Below are positions 1 through 12,566 of a stretch of DNA of 64,000 nucleotides, in pieces (the first letter of the stretch is position 1; the number at the start of each line of letters is the position of its first letter). The stretch spans positions 1,984,001 to 2,048,000 of the forward strand of contig JBLDXI010000009.1 of NCBI GenBank assembly GCA_047495785.1, in the 5' to 3' direction. The translations under genes were made by a program, and so were the position numbers. Origin of the DNA: Lepidodermella squamata (Eukaryota; Gastrotricha). The notes under the pieces are model-generated. The model worked only from the letters and a program-made list of their open reading frames with translations, did no database searches and was not told where the DNA came from.

Positions 1-164
1 TAGCGCATGATCTGTAGGAGAATGATCTGATGTTTTCAAAACAGACTAGAAAATTGAAACATTTCTGCGTGGAAAATGGTTGGAAGTCTGGCACGCATCT
101 CCTGCAGATAATTCTTTTCCAGACCACGGTTTACTAATGCGTTTGAAATTACGTGTGTATCAAA

Positions 165-787
165 TCAACAATACTGAGATTTCAAGCCCCGGAGCCGTTG
201 AATAGAGACTTTTACGGAACGAGGAATCAAAGATTGCGGGAAAGTCGCAGCTATTTTAACAGACGTCGCCTCCGATAATAATTCAGGCTTGTGGGGAGAG
301 CCATCTGGAGCAAAGTTTTCCTCCCTGAATGCGGTTTTCATCGCTGATCGCACATTCGCCAAGTGCTCTTCTGTAACACAATGATTCTCTGTCATTCCAT
401 GAGTCATCGTGCAACACGCCTAGAGAAACCAGCGTATATTTCAATGACACCTCTCAAAACGAATCTTACGAGGCAAAAGTTGCCATGAAGTATGAAGTCA
501 GTGGTTTGAAGAGTTTTCAAAAAGCTTTTATGCTTCACACCAGACAAGTGTGACTCCAATTGGCTAGACGAGTTACACACTGTGTCACAAAACTACGGAA
601 GAAAATTGAACCATTAGTCCCAAAGCAGAATGTTTACCTTGCAGAAAAGGGATGCCGATAAATCTGAGGGGCTAATTTTCAAGGAATTCTCGAAGCAATA
701 CTCGGAAACTTCTTTCTTAGCGCGTTCTGTATGTTGAAATTTCAAGTTCTCCATATGCCACAGCGAAACAAGATGTCGATCGATTTC
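165..787 (-). CDS. 3' part of an unidentified gene with U1-like zinc finger
   Basis: I do not recognise this gene. Three exons join in phase 0 with canonical sites: 787-638, 592-470 and 419-165 (stop at 165-167). The joined reading has a C-x2-C-x12-H-x5-H finger whose first cysteine pair spans an intron (LFCK/FCDTVC ... ESHLSGVKHKSF), which is the U1/matrin-type spacing. A second C-x2-C followed by histidines (FCLACC ... TENH ... EEH) may be another finger, so a nucleic-acid-binding role is plausible but inferred. Upstream exons must exist because the first exon here opens at an acceptor (ctgacag). Candidate readings at about 800-1400 could not be joined in phase, so the 5' end is unresolved. 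The three-exon join is fairly secure; the function is not. Confidence 0.55.
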
Positions 788-1975
788 CTGTCAGAATCCT
801 TTTAGAACGAATTTAAAACTTTTTAAATTATATGAACATGCCTCTTCGGTAAGGCTTAGGTATGCACAAGCATTGCAACTAAAAAATTCGCTCTTCAGGC
901 CTTGCAAGTATCCTGTGTAAGTCCCCTTATTCGATCGCATGACAAGTGCTGCTCCGGTCAACACTGTAGCTTGAAAAATGTAAGTCAATTCTAAATGCAA
1001 CACATAACTCCACTGCTAGGTACACCTCTTCATTGCGAGTTGTGGGGATGAGAGGGCCCGTCCGAACCGAAGACTAGTGAGTAGTGAGTGTAAAAGATCA
1101 GCATCTGAAATTACAACGACCGGGGCGCCGTAGCCCTCTGCTAGATGATGGCTAAAAAGTTGCCACACGATGACCAAGATTTCAACACGTAGGATTCTAT
1201 TATTTTCGAAATATTCGATTGTCAACAAGCCGAAGGTCTTTGGCGTTGGTAACAGTTGCAAGGCAAATGGACACTACTAGACATTTGATAAAATAACAAT
1301 AAATGAGGCAACTTTTTCGGAAACTCGCAAAAGCAGGAAAAAATGTTGGCCGTCTGCAACATATGTTTGTATGGGTTTGGTTAAAGCCATGGGAAGGAAC
1401 CAAAAAACGCCCTGAAGAGACCGGTGCGGAAAGCTCCCGGGAAGGTTAGATTCCGGTCCGCGGGGACCTCCGTCCCCGCGCGCGGCCCGCCAAAAGAATG
1501 GATTTGGTTTTGAACTCTAAACTTTATTTAGCTGTGCTAAAATGTATTCAAAATCATATATAGTTTTAATGCAAACTTTAACGTTACCATAGCAATTAAT
1601 GAAGCCACAATGCTTCCTTGTCTGCTACTTGCGTCTGCGTTAACGTAGGTTTCCCGCTACTCACAGTCTCTGAAGACCCTTGAATAGACTGAAAGAGTAA
1701 TCCGATTCATAGTCATGAATAGAGTTATATAGTAATGGGGCGTCATGAATTAAAACGTCTGCTCACTTTTAATCCGTGATATAGGCAACGGCGGCTAGAA
1801 TCGCCAAATGTTAGCAAACAGGAATCTTGCAGAGAATAAATTGTCGTTGTGACCTTTTCTTATTTCTCTTGCATTTCTTCGTCCAGAAATTTATTATTTG
1901 TGTCTTTCCACCATTTCTTGAGATGTTATCAATGGACCAGCTGCAGTGATGGTGTAACTTGGTTAAAGAGCATAA
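788..1975. other. unresolved 5' exons and intergenic DNA
   Basis: Minus-strand open stretches at 791-1003, 1016-1261 and 1200-1403 may hold further exons of the zinc-finger gene to the left, but donor and acceptor phases do not match in any join I tried. Around 1440-1492 there is a GC-rich patch with a short perfect hairpin (cggggac/gtccccg). From about 1500 to 1975 I see only AT-rich, non-coding-looking DNA. Confidence 0.4.
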
Positions 1976-4900
1976 ATGGCCATCAAACGCAAAGGTGATG
2001 ATTAGTTTGCGACTAAATTGTGTATAATTTTTGTTGAAATTACGTTAAATTAGATTTCCAAAAGCTGGCCGATGCTGTTAATGAGTTCCAGAAGAAGTTG
2101 ACGGAAGGAACAGAATGTGCCGAGCTGCGAGATGCCCTGAACTTGACTCTATTTTTGATGCAGAAGCACTATCGCTTTTTGCAGTTGAAAATGCGAGATC
2201 AAACCAAACAGAAACCTAATTTTGGCCTTCAGGGTGCGCAACCTGGTCAATTTTTGAATAACATCAAAGTATCAGATGATAACAAGTTGGTTCATATTCG
2301 ATCTTTTATTTCATTGTGCTTCAAGTCCGGCTTGATAATACAGATTCGAGTGGACGTGGGTTTCAGGAGATTCACCGCGTATGATCGAAAGTCTTCCTCT
2401 TGCGAAAAGAGCTCTGTTAGCACCGGTGCCACTCATCGTGCAAGCCGCCAAAGATGGAGACCTAAATATGATACGACAACTTGTTGAAAAAGGTATTCCA
2501 CCGAAAATGCATTCATATAGTATTTCTGTGAGCAACCATCTTCGTAGACCCTAATTGTGTCAACGACGTTGACAATTACGGTCGCACAGCGCTTTTTTAC
2601 TGTATTCATTACGGCCAAATCAATACAATGGCTGTGTTACTACAATGCGGAGCTAACCCGGAAATCGCATGCAATGGTGAGAATTCCAAATCATAACTTG
2701 TTCAATCAGCTTAGCTCATTCCTATCCAGAGGGATCTTTGCCACTTCACATGGCTTGCTGCTACGGCAATGCAGCGGCTGCCGACCTTTTACTTCATAGC
2801 CATCAACCTGATAGTATCAACTACCAGGATTCATATGGAAGGTCCGCTGTCCATTGGGCTATGATCCCCACGACCACCGACTGTCTCCGCGTGAGTTTTT
2901 ATTCCTGCTTCTTTTTGCGACCTTGAACTCGCCATACTCGAGAAACTAGCGGCTAATGCTAGAGTTATAGGTATGCCCTTGGTTATTAGAAATCGGTTAT
3001 CGATTTTGATCAGGATTGTAACGCGCTACGCGAGTGCTCGAAAAGTGTCGTACCCGGGGATTGAACCCGGGCTGCCTTTCTGAGAAGGCACGGCTCTAAC
3101 CTTTGAGCCACCATGGCCGACACACACTCCGTGTTCGCTTACGCGGTTGTAAGGGGACCGGGAGGGAAGATGGGAGGTGGACTCGCTCCCTATAAGGATC
3201 ATAGTTAGGGAACGTTTATTTTCAACATGAGAATAAGTTTATAACTTTAACTCTCTTTCAAATTATTGTATTATATTTCATTATTACAATACGGTACAAT
3301 GAATTAAGAATGTATCCCACCCATTCATTATTTTCAGCCATGCAGACGTTATTTTCTCATTTCCTACTTCGTCGGTTGCATGTTAGCACGCATTTCCTGA
3401 ATAGTTGAAACTCAGGAAATTTCGTTCATAAGAATTCTGAATAATTCCCACGAGGAAATAGGGATACAATGATTTACGCTTGTCGCATCATATTATATAC
3501 GTAATAAAGGCTTTAATAATTAATTTTAGTTGCTGATTCGGTACGGCGCAATTTTAAACCTGCGCGATCGGCAAGGGCTGTCCCCAGCGATGTGGGCTTG
3601 TCGGAAAGACGGTCTGCAACACTTGCAGTTGCTCCTTCAAGTCGGGCTTTCTACCACAGAGTCTGATGGAATTGAACGCGACGAGCAAGGTTACGAGAAT
3701 TGACATGATATTAATTCATTAAAAAGGAAACTGAAATTATAGGGCTGACATGGTTGCATTGGGCAGTGATAGGTGGAACAGAGTGTTTCATCGCTTTGAT
3801 GGATGAAACTACTGTCAAACTTCAAGACAAATGTGGCCGCACTGCATTTCTTTTCGCCGCAGAGAAAGGCTGCGTTGATGCTTTGAAAGTAATGCGCGAG
3901 CGGATACCTCAAGAGCGATTTTTCGATACGGACAATTCCGGAAGAACGGCTTTGCATTTGGCCACCATGAGTGGACAGGGTCGCATCGCAGGATTTTTGT
4001 TAGATTGTGGCCGTGAGTTTCCGATTTAATTACTGTTTCTTTTTTCTAAATAAGACATTTTGAAAATAGTTTCTCCTGAGGCAAGAGACAGCAATAACCA
4101 GACTCCAATCGACATAGCAAAGGCTCGCCAGCTAAATTATTGCTTGAGAGTTTTTGCTGTGCATTTATCTGCGTCATCCCAGCCGAACGCAAAGCCTCTT
4201 GGAAACACTGCTAGTTTTTCACCGGCTTTTCACGGAACTATTGGCGAGCCTTCGCCCAGCCCTGCTGGTAGGCCAGAAAACGCAGCGCCACCGACTCGAC
4301 GTATGCGCCCTCCGTTATCAGAAACTCCTCAGTTCGTTCCTAGACCTCCACCTCATCCGAACCGCCCGATAGGCGAGGGTGGGTTTCCATCTCGACTGAT
4401 TCAGTCTACCGATAGAATGGATGCGTCGCCTATTACTACTCTTCATCCCACTCCCCCTCCACCTGACGCCAGACGTAATGCAAGAGCTGGTCGAAGACGT
4501 GGTTTAGGCCAAACAGCACCGCCAGGAGCATTGAACATGGATAGTGAAATGAATGGGGACCAGAATCAGCGAGAAGAAATGGCTGTCGATGAATCGCAGC
4601 CGGAGCCAGCCCATGTACAGCAGCCAAGCTCTTTACACCAGCGAAGGCTGTCGCAGCAACGCGCGTCGCTGTCTCGTAACCATTCCAATGCGTCTCATAG
4701 TGACCAAAACGTTCCCGGTGATCAGTATAATCACATCGAGCATATGCAGAGTAATGATGGCGACGATGACGTAACGGTTGGAGTTGCTCCATTAACTGCT
4801 GAGACTTTGGCATATCAACAGCGTGCTTTGCATCAACAGTACCTCGATCGTTTGTCTCGCGAAGGAAGCCACGACGATCCGGCAAAGGACAAACGAAAAA

Positions 4901-6809
4901 CGCCATCGCAGCATCACACAACGCCGAAGGAAGAAAATGGGGACGAAGATGTATCAGCGCAGAGCGTTAATGCGGAAAGAGCTGACGATGACACTTCAAG
5001 CTCACATGGTAATTACTTTTATGACATCATAGAGAAAAAATCGACTCGTGATTTGCTCAAATTACAGATAGCACCGCTGATACCGTTGTTTTGTCCCCGA
5101 CCAAACTAAACAATGACCGCCAACGTCACCACCATGGCAATAACCATGGTCATTATCATAAGCAAAACGCAAATCGACCAGCTATTTTAGAGTCCGGGCC
5201 ACGTCAGTTTTTAGCGAGTGCCAAACCCGCAACTAGAGATGACATGAATTACGACGAGTCAGCACCTCCGCCATCAAAGATTCCAATTCTCAGCTCGCCC
5301 CCATTACCTCCACAGAATTACATTCAGCAATCCCCGTATCAGCAGCAGCAGCAGTGGGTGAATGACGGGCCCGACTTCAACCAGCAAATGCAGTACCAAC
5401 AACAGCAACAATATCAACGTTTCATGCAACAGCAACAACAACAGCAGCAACATCAATATCAAATGCAGACGCATCAGCAGCCATTGCCACAAATGAATCC
5501 TCTCAATAATCACCCTCCGTTGCCTCCACCACGAGGCCAGCTACCTCCGGTTCAACCGATTCGAGCCTTGCCAATCCCGCCAAGTATGAATGACGATCTT
5601 AGCGGGCCGGAAAATTCAGGCCGTAATAAACACAGTCCAAGCAAGGCGAGGAAAAACAAAACAAGGGTAAGTATGGGCAAATTTTATTTGCAGTTGTAAA
5701 CAATTTTGGCCTCTTTTACAGCGATCTGGTCAAATGAACCCGCAACCCGTTGTCGCGCCTCTACAACCTAAATACCAGATGCATCAACCGGGCCTGTCGA
5801 CTGGCCAGACGCCACCGCCACCGCAAACCTCGCCTTCATCTTTGCTCCCAGCCAATACCTTCCAGGCCATGCTCGGGCATCAGAATGAATCTCATCCACT
5901 GGACGTGCAGCCCAGGCGTCCTTTATCTCGGCAACCGTCGGGCAATTTTGACGCTAGAGCTAGCGAGAGTGATAGGCTAGAGCACATGGAGTCAGAGGTT
6001 TTGGAGGGATATTCCCACCAGAGTGTTGGGGTTGTTTCTCCAACTTCGCCCCTGATGACCCAGCGAAATCGACCTCCCAGCAGAAGAGGAGCAAGCAATG
6101 AGGAGCGTGAACGTGCAATGTACGCCGCAGCCGTTGTCGAGCCTGCAATAGGCACGCCTACGATTCTTAGTCGACGGAGCCGGCAAAATGCTCCAATTTT
6201 GTCACCGTCGCCAACTGGAAACGCGAGCCCCCAACAACTCCGGCATCAAGTAAGCACCATTTAGGCTATTGGAATATCAATCATAAAACATATTTTCGAT
6301 GTTTTTAATTTTCACAGTTCTATTGAAATTAATTTTGTGTAAGCAAATCGTGTTGCGATAACGGATTTAATGCATATAGTAGTACTAACTGATTTCCTGT
6401 ACCTTCCAATCAATACGCGCACTTGCAAAACGATTTAGCATTTTGCACAATTGTTTCGAATCATAAAAAACTGATTCTAATATTCCGTTGATTTCAGGAA
6501 ACCAACCGAGTGAACTCACCCTCTGTAGCATCACCTTATAATAACCGGTCCAGAAATGTCGGAAAAACATCCGATTCGCTGCCATCAACTATCCTACCAA
6601 AAAATCGATCGTCCCAAGCCATCTCTCCGTCACTAGCTTCGTCTCCGATACCTATTTTAGCGCAAAGAAATAATCGTTCAGCAGCTAATAGTGACAACGA
6701 CGAGTCTATGTCACGTCCCACTAGTGGTGAGAGATCCGCATCACCTGTATCTTTTCCTTCAGCACTTGGCGAAAAGCACAAACGACGAGGCCGCATTGAT
6801 CTTAATTAA
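1976..6809 (+). CDS. ankyrin-repeat protein (ANKRD55/inversin-like) with polyQ tail
   Basis: Eleven exons: 1976-1994, 2054-2285, 2344-2492, 2548-2676, 2730-2890, 3530-3689, 3743-4012, 4070-5008, 5068-5666, 5722-6249, 6498-6809 (1165 residues, phases consistent). Residues from about 110 to 410 carry ankyrin repeats with clear cores (YGRTALFYC, GSLPLHMACCYGN, YGRSAVHWAM, QGLSPAMWACRKDG, GLTWLHWAVIGG, SGRTALHLATMSG). The C-terminal two thirds is proline/serine-rich and probably disordered. It has a glutamine-rich tract at about 5340-5490. The repeat wording resembles ANKRD55 and inversin, but I cannot choose between them. The link from exon 2 to exon 3 uses a weak donor (aa/gttggt); an alternative is a separate short upstream gene and a start at ATG 2381. 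An intron holds the tRNA-derived element at 3047-3121. Confidence 0.75.
3047..3121 (-). repeat. tRNA-like sequence, probably SINE head or tRNA pseudogene
   Basis: The minus strand carries an A box (TGGCTCAAAGG) and a B box (GGTTCAATCCC) at tRNA spacing, with a good T arm (CCGGG/CCCGG) and an anticodon-like arm (GCCTT/AAGGC). The acceptor stem has two mismatches in seven pairs, the D arm starts about four bases late and the anticodon loop is not seven bases. That argues against a working tRNA. It lies in an intron of the ankyrin-repeat gene, in the opposite orientation. Confidence 0.6.
5340..5490 (+). repeat. CAG/CAA glutamine-codon repeat inside the ankyrin-protein exon
   Basis: A tract of mixed cag and caa codons encodes runs of up to eight glutamines broken by M, Y, H and R. 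The mixed codons make it less slippage-prone than a pure CAG run. It lies within the exon 5068-5666 of the ankyrin-repeat gene. Confidence 0.85.
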
Positions 6810-8130
6810 TTACTTTCATGGCCAATTATTCCGAAAATTATCGGTGATGTTTAATCTGCTAGAATACATGTGGTGATTATTAGCCGTCATTTGCCAGGAA
6901 ATTCGATATTCTTTTTCTAAGTTTTAGTCGCTTATCTTCGCGTTGTTGTTTGTATTTCAAATAATTTATAGATTTAATTTGTAAAGTGGCATTCAGTTTT
7001 ATTTCATGAAAGTAACCGTTGAGACGAAATCTATGCATGCTAAAATTTTGCGGCCACACTTGAGTGCGCTACGTGGTCGAAGCTATTATTGTCAGAAATC
7101 TGGCCGTTGCGTTGATTTTTAATAAAACTGAATCATCAAGCTTATCATCAAGCTTATTGTCTTGATGCCTTCATCGTTTTATCTTCATCGTTTGATTTAA
7201 AAAACGATGCTGAATTCCTTAGAAACCGCAAATCGTCGTTTAATTGGTGACGCTACCAAGTCATACTGGGATATTTGAGTGTGGACCTCCAACAAAGCTT
7301 TCGAGAGTCGATTTAAATGGATTCCTCCTTTGGTACCAATTGGCATTGCGCAAATTATAGCCCCTGATGCTGAGTATTGCTTAGTATTGGTTCAGCGGAG
7401 AGCCATCATACAATCCAACTCAACCGTGAACAATTAAAGACTAAATCAGCAGAAAAAGAAGTCCTGCAGGTTGAGATGGATGTCGATTGATGAAAGAGCA
7501 GAAGCGACGAGGCGATGTAAAAAAAACGCAAAAGATCCACCATCTATGCGAATTCGGTTAGACCTACGCTCAGCACATGCCTGTCAGCAAGGGCAAAAGA
7601 TAATTTGTCAAGTAAAGATAATTCTTAAAATCCAGACACGCATCAGCTTCGGATCATGCTTCGGACAGCTCCATCATTGATCAGGTTCATATGATTTGAG
7701 ATTTGATTTCATATGAGCGTACATTTGTGTATAGAATAATTGCAAACTCGGCGACTTTGGCGATGCGGTGATATCGCAGCAGTTGACAAGGCCTGACTCA
7801 TACCTGAACAGCTCACACACAGCTCAGCGAAAAAAACTTCTGCGCTTTTTTCGCCTGCGACGAAATTATAGATCAATTTATAGTGATTAACATGTTAATT
7901 TTTAATAAACTGTATATTAATAAATATTTTCTGCGTTTTTTATTAATTGGTAATTATTCAGGTTTTTTGGCCAGAGTTCTTACGTTACGGTACAAAGTTT
8001 TTTGGTCCTTGATTTAGCTATCTGGGTTGACTAAATGTCCCGCTGAACTTCGAATTTACTTGATTTCCTGTTTTGAGTTGTTTGCTATGAGCTCTGAGAA
8101 GTGTGGGCGGTAATTTTCTGATGAATCGCA
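6810..8130 (+). other. 3' UTR of ankyrin gene, then intergenic DNA
   Basis: A polyadenylation signal (aataaa) lies at 7121-7126. Just after it, at about 7133-7200, short direct repeats built on tcatcaagctta and cttcatcgttt occur. The open frame at 7471-7680 has no recognisable protein features. The rest is AT-rich spacer leading to APPBP2. Confidence 0.5.
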
Positions 8131-10956
8131 ATGGCGCCAGCCAAGTGGGAGTCTATGCATCTTGGTAATTGGCAATTGTTGCCAGTCGTATCTCGGGCCA
8201 AAAGCCATGTCGCTTCTCCATATTCTCATCTTCAGAGTTATTATGTTTCTTTACTAGAACACCTGGTTTAATTTTTCAATAAGTAAAATTTTTATTGTTT
8301 ACTCTTTACCCTCAATCTTCGAGCTTTCGCAGTTGATTTGATAAATGTCTATAAGATGAAAGCTTCCTTGTTTATACTTGGTATTCTATTTTATTCGGAA
8401 TTTTTAGCTAGGATGACTCCTTCTTTATGCGTTGTAATATGAATGATTGGCCAATGCTTCAACTGATGTTTCACTCAAATCGTCTCTCCGATTTGGATTT
8501 TTACGCCGACTCCGTTATTGTCGTCGATCGTTCAGGTCAATTAAAACCGTCAAAAAGTACCGATGATGCATTTACTGATACTGAGGGGAAATTTTCGTCC
8601 CTGTATGGTTTATGCCTTGATTCAATCGTTCGATCATCTGATATTATGCAAATGGTGTGCGTCGCCGGTAACATTAGATGGAAGTTGGATATTCTTCTAA
8701 AGGTGGTGCATTTATTATTATTATGATTCAAGTTATAATGACAATTAAACATATTCCAGTGGCACAGCGTTTATCGGAAGTTGAAGGTTACTCATTGGAA
8801 GTCAATACCATTCATCAGCTATGATCTGCTTTATAACTTATTGATGTTAAAGTCGAAAAGGTACTTAATTTCTCATATTATCCTTATCCACCTGAATCAA
8901 CTTGTTCATTCCAGAATTGAGTTGCATCGGCTGTTCCAGTTTTTGATGGATGTGCTGAAAGACAATGAATATGATTGCCCTGCTAGACAAGCTATCGTCA
9001 AAGAGCAAATGATGACCTTAGGACACTTATGGGATCATCCATCTACCACTGGATTTTCTACATCGTGTTGTTCTTCATCGAACTCAGCGAATGCTGCTAT
9101 CAGGAATAGCGTTGTATTGTCACATCAAAAATTACCGCTTACACCGACGTGTTATATTTGCCATGAGTTCGCCGCCGAAGTAGAATTACTGTCCAGGCAA
9201 ATTGGCAAGGCAAAAATGTGCGGCGAGGAGATGTCCACCAACGAGATGATGGCAAATCAACAAAGAGTCGTGCGCTATTGCAAAGCCGGTGCTGAGCTAG
9301 CTGGATTCTTCTATGAATCAGGCTGGTTCGACTCTGCAAAGCATATCTTGTCATGCTGTAGTGATCGCTTGATGCCTTTACTATCTTCTCCTCTACACGA
9401 AGAGCTTCGTTTCGATCTTCTTGTGAGGTGAGTTGTAACTGTTATCCGGAAACAACAGTTGCATGGAATGATTTGATTTTTAGATATTCTCAAGCTTGTC
9501 TGTCCAGTTGTGATTACGCGATGGCCGAAATGGCCCTTGCTCAGTGCCAATCACTAATTGAATCTTCACCTGTTGCTGATTGCCTACAGTCCACAAGTAA
9601 AGCTGTATATTGCATTGCTCAGTCTGCTCTGCTGTTCTCCAGGAGTCTGTATAAAGACGCTTACGATTGGGGAAAGATCGCTCTGGGGTTTTTAGAAACA
9701 TGCAAATCACCCGTTGTCGTTGTCGATGTTATTCGATATATGACCAAACTCAGCGTCGTCAAACGTCATTTTAAGCAATCAAACCTTCTAATCAAGTTTC
9801 TTGTGCGATATGCCCGAGAGCACCTTGGCGAAAGCAACCTAAAATATGCGGACGTTCTGCTAGAATATGCATTCCATTTACTGCATATGGATTTTGCGGC
9901 GTCAGCTGTTGAGGTACATAAAGCCGTGTTGGGCATACGCCAAAGGGTGTTCGCTTCAGAAAATAACGTGCTAGTGGCTATGGCACACGAAGATTTGGCT
10001 TACGCGCTCTACGTCCTTGAATACAACACCGGTCGATTCAACCAGGCTTTCTCTCATTCTGTTGTTGGGCTAAATCGGCTGACATACCTACTAGCTCACG
10101 ATCACTTTTTGCTTTCTTCAGCCAAGCGTGTTAAAGGTAAAATTTCCCGGTATTCGAATTTGATAAATTCAGACATACTTTTTCAGCTCTTATTATCGAG
10201 GAAATAGCGTTGGAACATCGACTCATTCGGCGGCAGTTGTTGGAGGAGGCTGAATCGCTTCACTTATCATCACTTGGCATCGCCAAACGTGTTTTCGGGG
10301 AGAATAACCTACAAACTGCGAAGCATTACGGCAATCTCGGGCGGCTATACCAGAGCATGCAAAAGTATAAAGAGGCAGAGGAGATGCACTTGAAAGCCAT
10401 CGAAATCAAAGAGCGACTAATGGGCTCCGAAGATTACGAAGTTGCACTCTCCGTCGGTCACCTGGCCAGTTTATATAATTATGATCTCAAAAGCTACGCC
10501 AAGGCGGAGCAGCTTTATCTACGGGCTATTTCTATCGGCGAAAAGCTATTCGGCCCAGGTTATTCCGGTCTCGAATACGACTACCGAGGCTTGCAAAGGG
10601 TGTATCGCGAACTCGGTGATACCGAAAAATCTGTTGAATACGAGTTGAAACTTTTCGATTGGTATCGGCTTCGGCAGCAACACAATGTGCAAGACTCAAA
10701 TCCGCTGGCAATAGTCAACGCGAACGCGAACGATTCGCTTCATTCATCGGCCAGCAACAATAGCGATATCTGCCCTGACTTGATGTCAGCTATCGATGGG
10801 CCTTTCTTACCTACTGTTTCTGAAATTCTGCGCGAATTTTTTAGACTCGATGCAATTGCAAGCGCCGCGGCGGAAAAACTTGCGAACAGCAGCTCTTCGA
10901 CTTCGCACCCAGAGCCCGAGCCTCGTATTAGAAATTGCGACCCTGTAGCCCCGTAA
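8131..10956 (+). CDS. APPBP2: amyloid protein-binding protein 2 (APPBP2), TPR protein
   Basis: Six exons: 8131-8265, 8412-8702, 8760-8860, 8915-9427, 9484-10136, 10187-10956 (820 residues, all phases consistent). The C-terminal half matches APPBP2 closely, with the TPR signatures AKHYGNLGRLYQSM, EDYEVALSVGHLASLYNYD and GYSGLEYDYRGL. APPBP2 (PAT1) is a kinesin-light-chain-like TPR protein that binds the APP tail and microtubules, and it acts as a CUL2 ubiquitin-ligase substrate receptor. This protein is longer than the human one (about 585 residues). Roughly 150 extra residues lie before the conserved N-terminal region (SIPFISYDLLYNLL, like the human SLPENIQFDVYYKLY). A serine-rich insertion and a longer acidic tail add more. 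The first exon is chosen because ATG 8131 gives a phase-0 join; it is the least certain part. Confidence 0.93.
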
Positions 10957-11868
10957 ATCGCTGTCTCCGATTAAACGTCAGACTTGCTTCTTATACCCAG
11001 ATATTCCCGTATTATTATTGCTATTTAAAAAATTTGTTCATGTTACCAGATTTCTTCAAACCCAAGACTCATCTTCTGTTGACATATCGCGGTTGTCCTC
11101 CTTTTTATATAATGATAAATCTATGTGCCGATGATTGCCTACCTGTCCTTTAATGTTAAATGTTGTTTGACCGTTCTTTTAAATTGTTAGCTTGGGTGAA
11201 ATATTATTACAATTCACACAGCATCGTAATCTCCAGCTATACACAAAATCAGTTATTTTAGTTACCTATGTATGAAACGAGCGAAGCCGGGTCTTACGTT
11301 CATAATATCCTCTCTCTATATCTCTCGGATAGTTTTATCTTTGTTTACCTGAAAAAGTGAATGTTGCTTGGTGTGACTCTCTGTGTTACATAGCATTAAT
11401 AATTATTTGTTTGTATTATTTGAGAAAAATCGTCACATAAATATCAGAGTTTATTGCCGCATATTATCCGGCTTCTATATGAAACGACTATCACCAAAAG
11501 TGTCGATTTGCATCGGATAACAATATATTACTACAGGTTACTTTCATTCGTTTGCTGGGCGATGTCGCTGTGAAAGAACGAAATTTTTATTACCTTGACG
11601 TGTGTGCACATTGTTTGGTGTTCTTGCGACACTATTATCATAAACATAACGATTATTGATGTGTTTTCATTTGTAACAGAGTAATGATAAATTCGAATTC
11701 AAATGATATGAGATCCCAGGCTAATGTACAGTTACTGCGCGCTGCATCTATTCGCTAAGTGCTATGAGTCTTCGAAAATGGTGAACAAGAAATAAAGAAA
11801 CGTTTTCGGGCAAGTCAATCTGAATTTTGTTTTGTCGTCAAATTTTAAGTAGGTATTTAAATACTTAC
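10957..11868. other. intergenic spacer between APPBP2 and PTRH2
   Basis: AT-rich DNA with several short open frames and no recognisable coding sequence. It should hold the APPBP2 3' UTR and the PTRH2 promoter. I see no strong repeat or RNA gene. Confidence 0.5.
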
Positions 11869-12476
11869 ATGATTTTTCCGAATCATCCTGAGTCCTATTT
11901 GTACCTAACCATTGGAATCGCGTCGGGATTTTACTTGGGATTTTCCCTTCTACGCCGGACATCTCGGCGTTACACCCGATTTACACTTTACAATTTATTC
12001 CGAAACATGGCTACCGGCGCTGATATCCCTCAAGATCTTCTGAATCTGACAGAAATGGCGAGCGAACAAGAACTGAAAATGGTTTTTGTAGTTCGAACGG
12101 ATCTCAAGGTTAATTTCAATATAATTTACGAGATTTTTTCACAATTAATTCTATATATAAGATGGGTGTTGGTAAAATCGCTGCCCAGTGTGCTCATGCT
12201 GCTATCGCCAACTACGAGATGACTGCCGAGCGTTATCCGCATTATTTGATTGCGTGGCGGGAGCAAGGACAAACTAAAATCACTCTGAAATGCGAATCTG
12301 AGGAGCAGCTTGATTCACTTCAAAACGCGGCGAATGCGGTTGGGCTGGTTGCTGAGGTAATTCATGACGCTGGGCGGACGCAAATTCCTAGCGGCACAAA
12401 AACTGTGCTTGGCATTGGCCCTGCGCCAAAATTTATGGTCGACCAAGTCACTGGTCAACTCAAGTTATTGAATTGA
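11869..12476 (+). CDS. PTRH2: peptidyl-tRNA hydrolase 2, mitochondrial (PTRH2/Bit1)
   Basis: Two exons, 11869-12108 and 12162-12476, encode 184 residues. It hydrolyses peptidyl-tRNA; in animals PTRH2 is anchored in the outer mitochondrial membrane and has an anoikis role. The N-terminus has one hydrophobic anchor (YLYLTIGIASGFYLGFSLL) followed by basic residues, as in human PTRH2. The catalytic domain shows the family blocks MVFVVRTDLKMGVGKIAAQC, HDAGRTQIPSGTKTVLGIGP and VDQVTGQLKLLN. The start is the first ATG before the anchor. The end is 90 nt before the RUSF1 start codon on the same strand, and a polyadenylation signal (aataaa) sits between them at 12495-12500. Confidence 0.95.
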
Positions 12477-12494
12477 ATAAGAGATGAATGGAAG

Positions 12495-12500
12495 AATAAA
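12495..12500 (+). terminator. polyadenylation signal of PTRH2
   Basis: AATAAA 19 bases after the PTRH2 stop codon and before the RUSF1 ATG at 12567. Confidence 0.6.
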
Positions 12501-12566
12501 TGGATTAACGTGGTCAATGCTCATTTTTTTAATTGCAATAGAGATCTTAAGAATATAACAATCCAA

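Noticed and set aside
1016-1261. upstream exon of the zinc-finger gene
   Set aside because: It reads well and ends at a possible donor, but no join to the next exon keeps phase, so it was not added to the model.
3047-3121. functional tRNA gene
   Set aside because: Two acceptor-stem mismatches, a displaced D arm and an odd anticodon loop.
7471-7680. possible small gene
   Set aside because: Basic low-information sequence without start context, splice support or motif.
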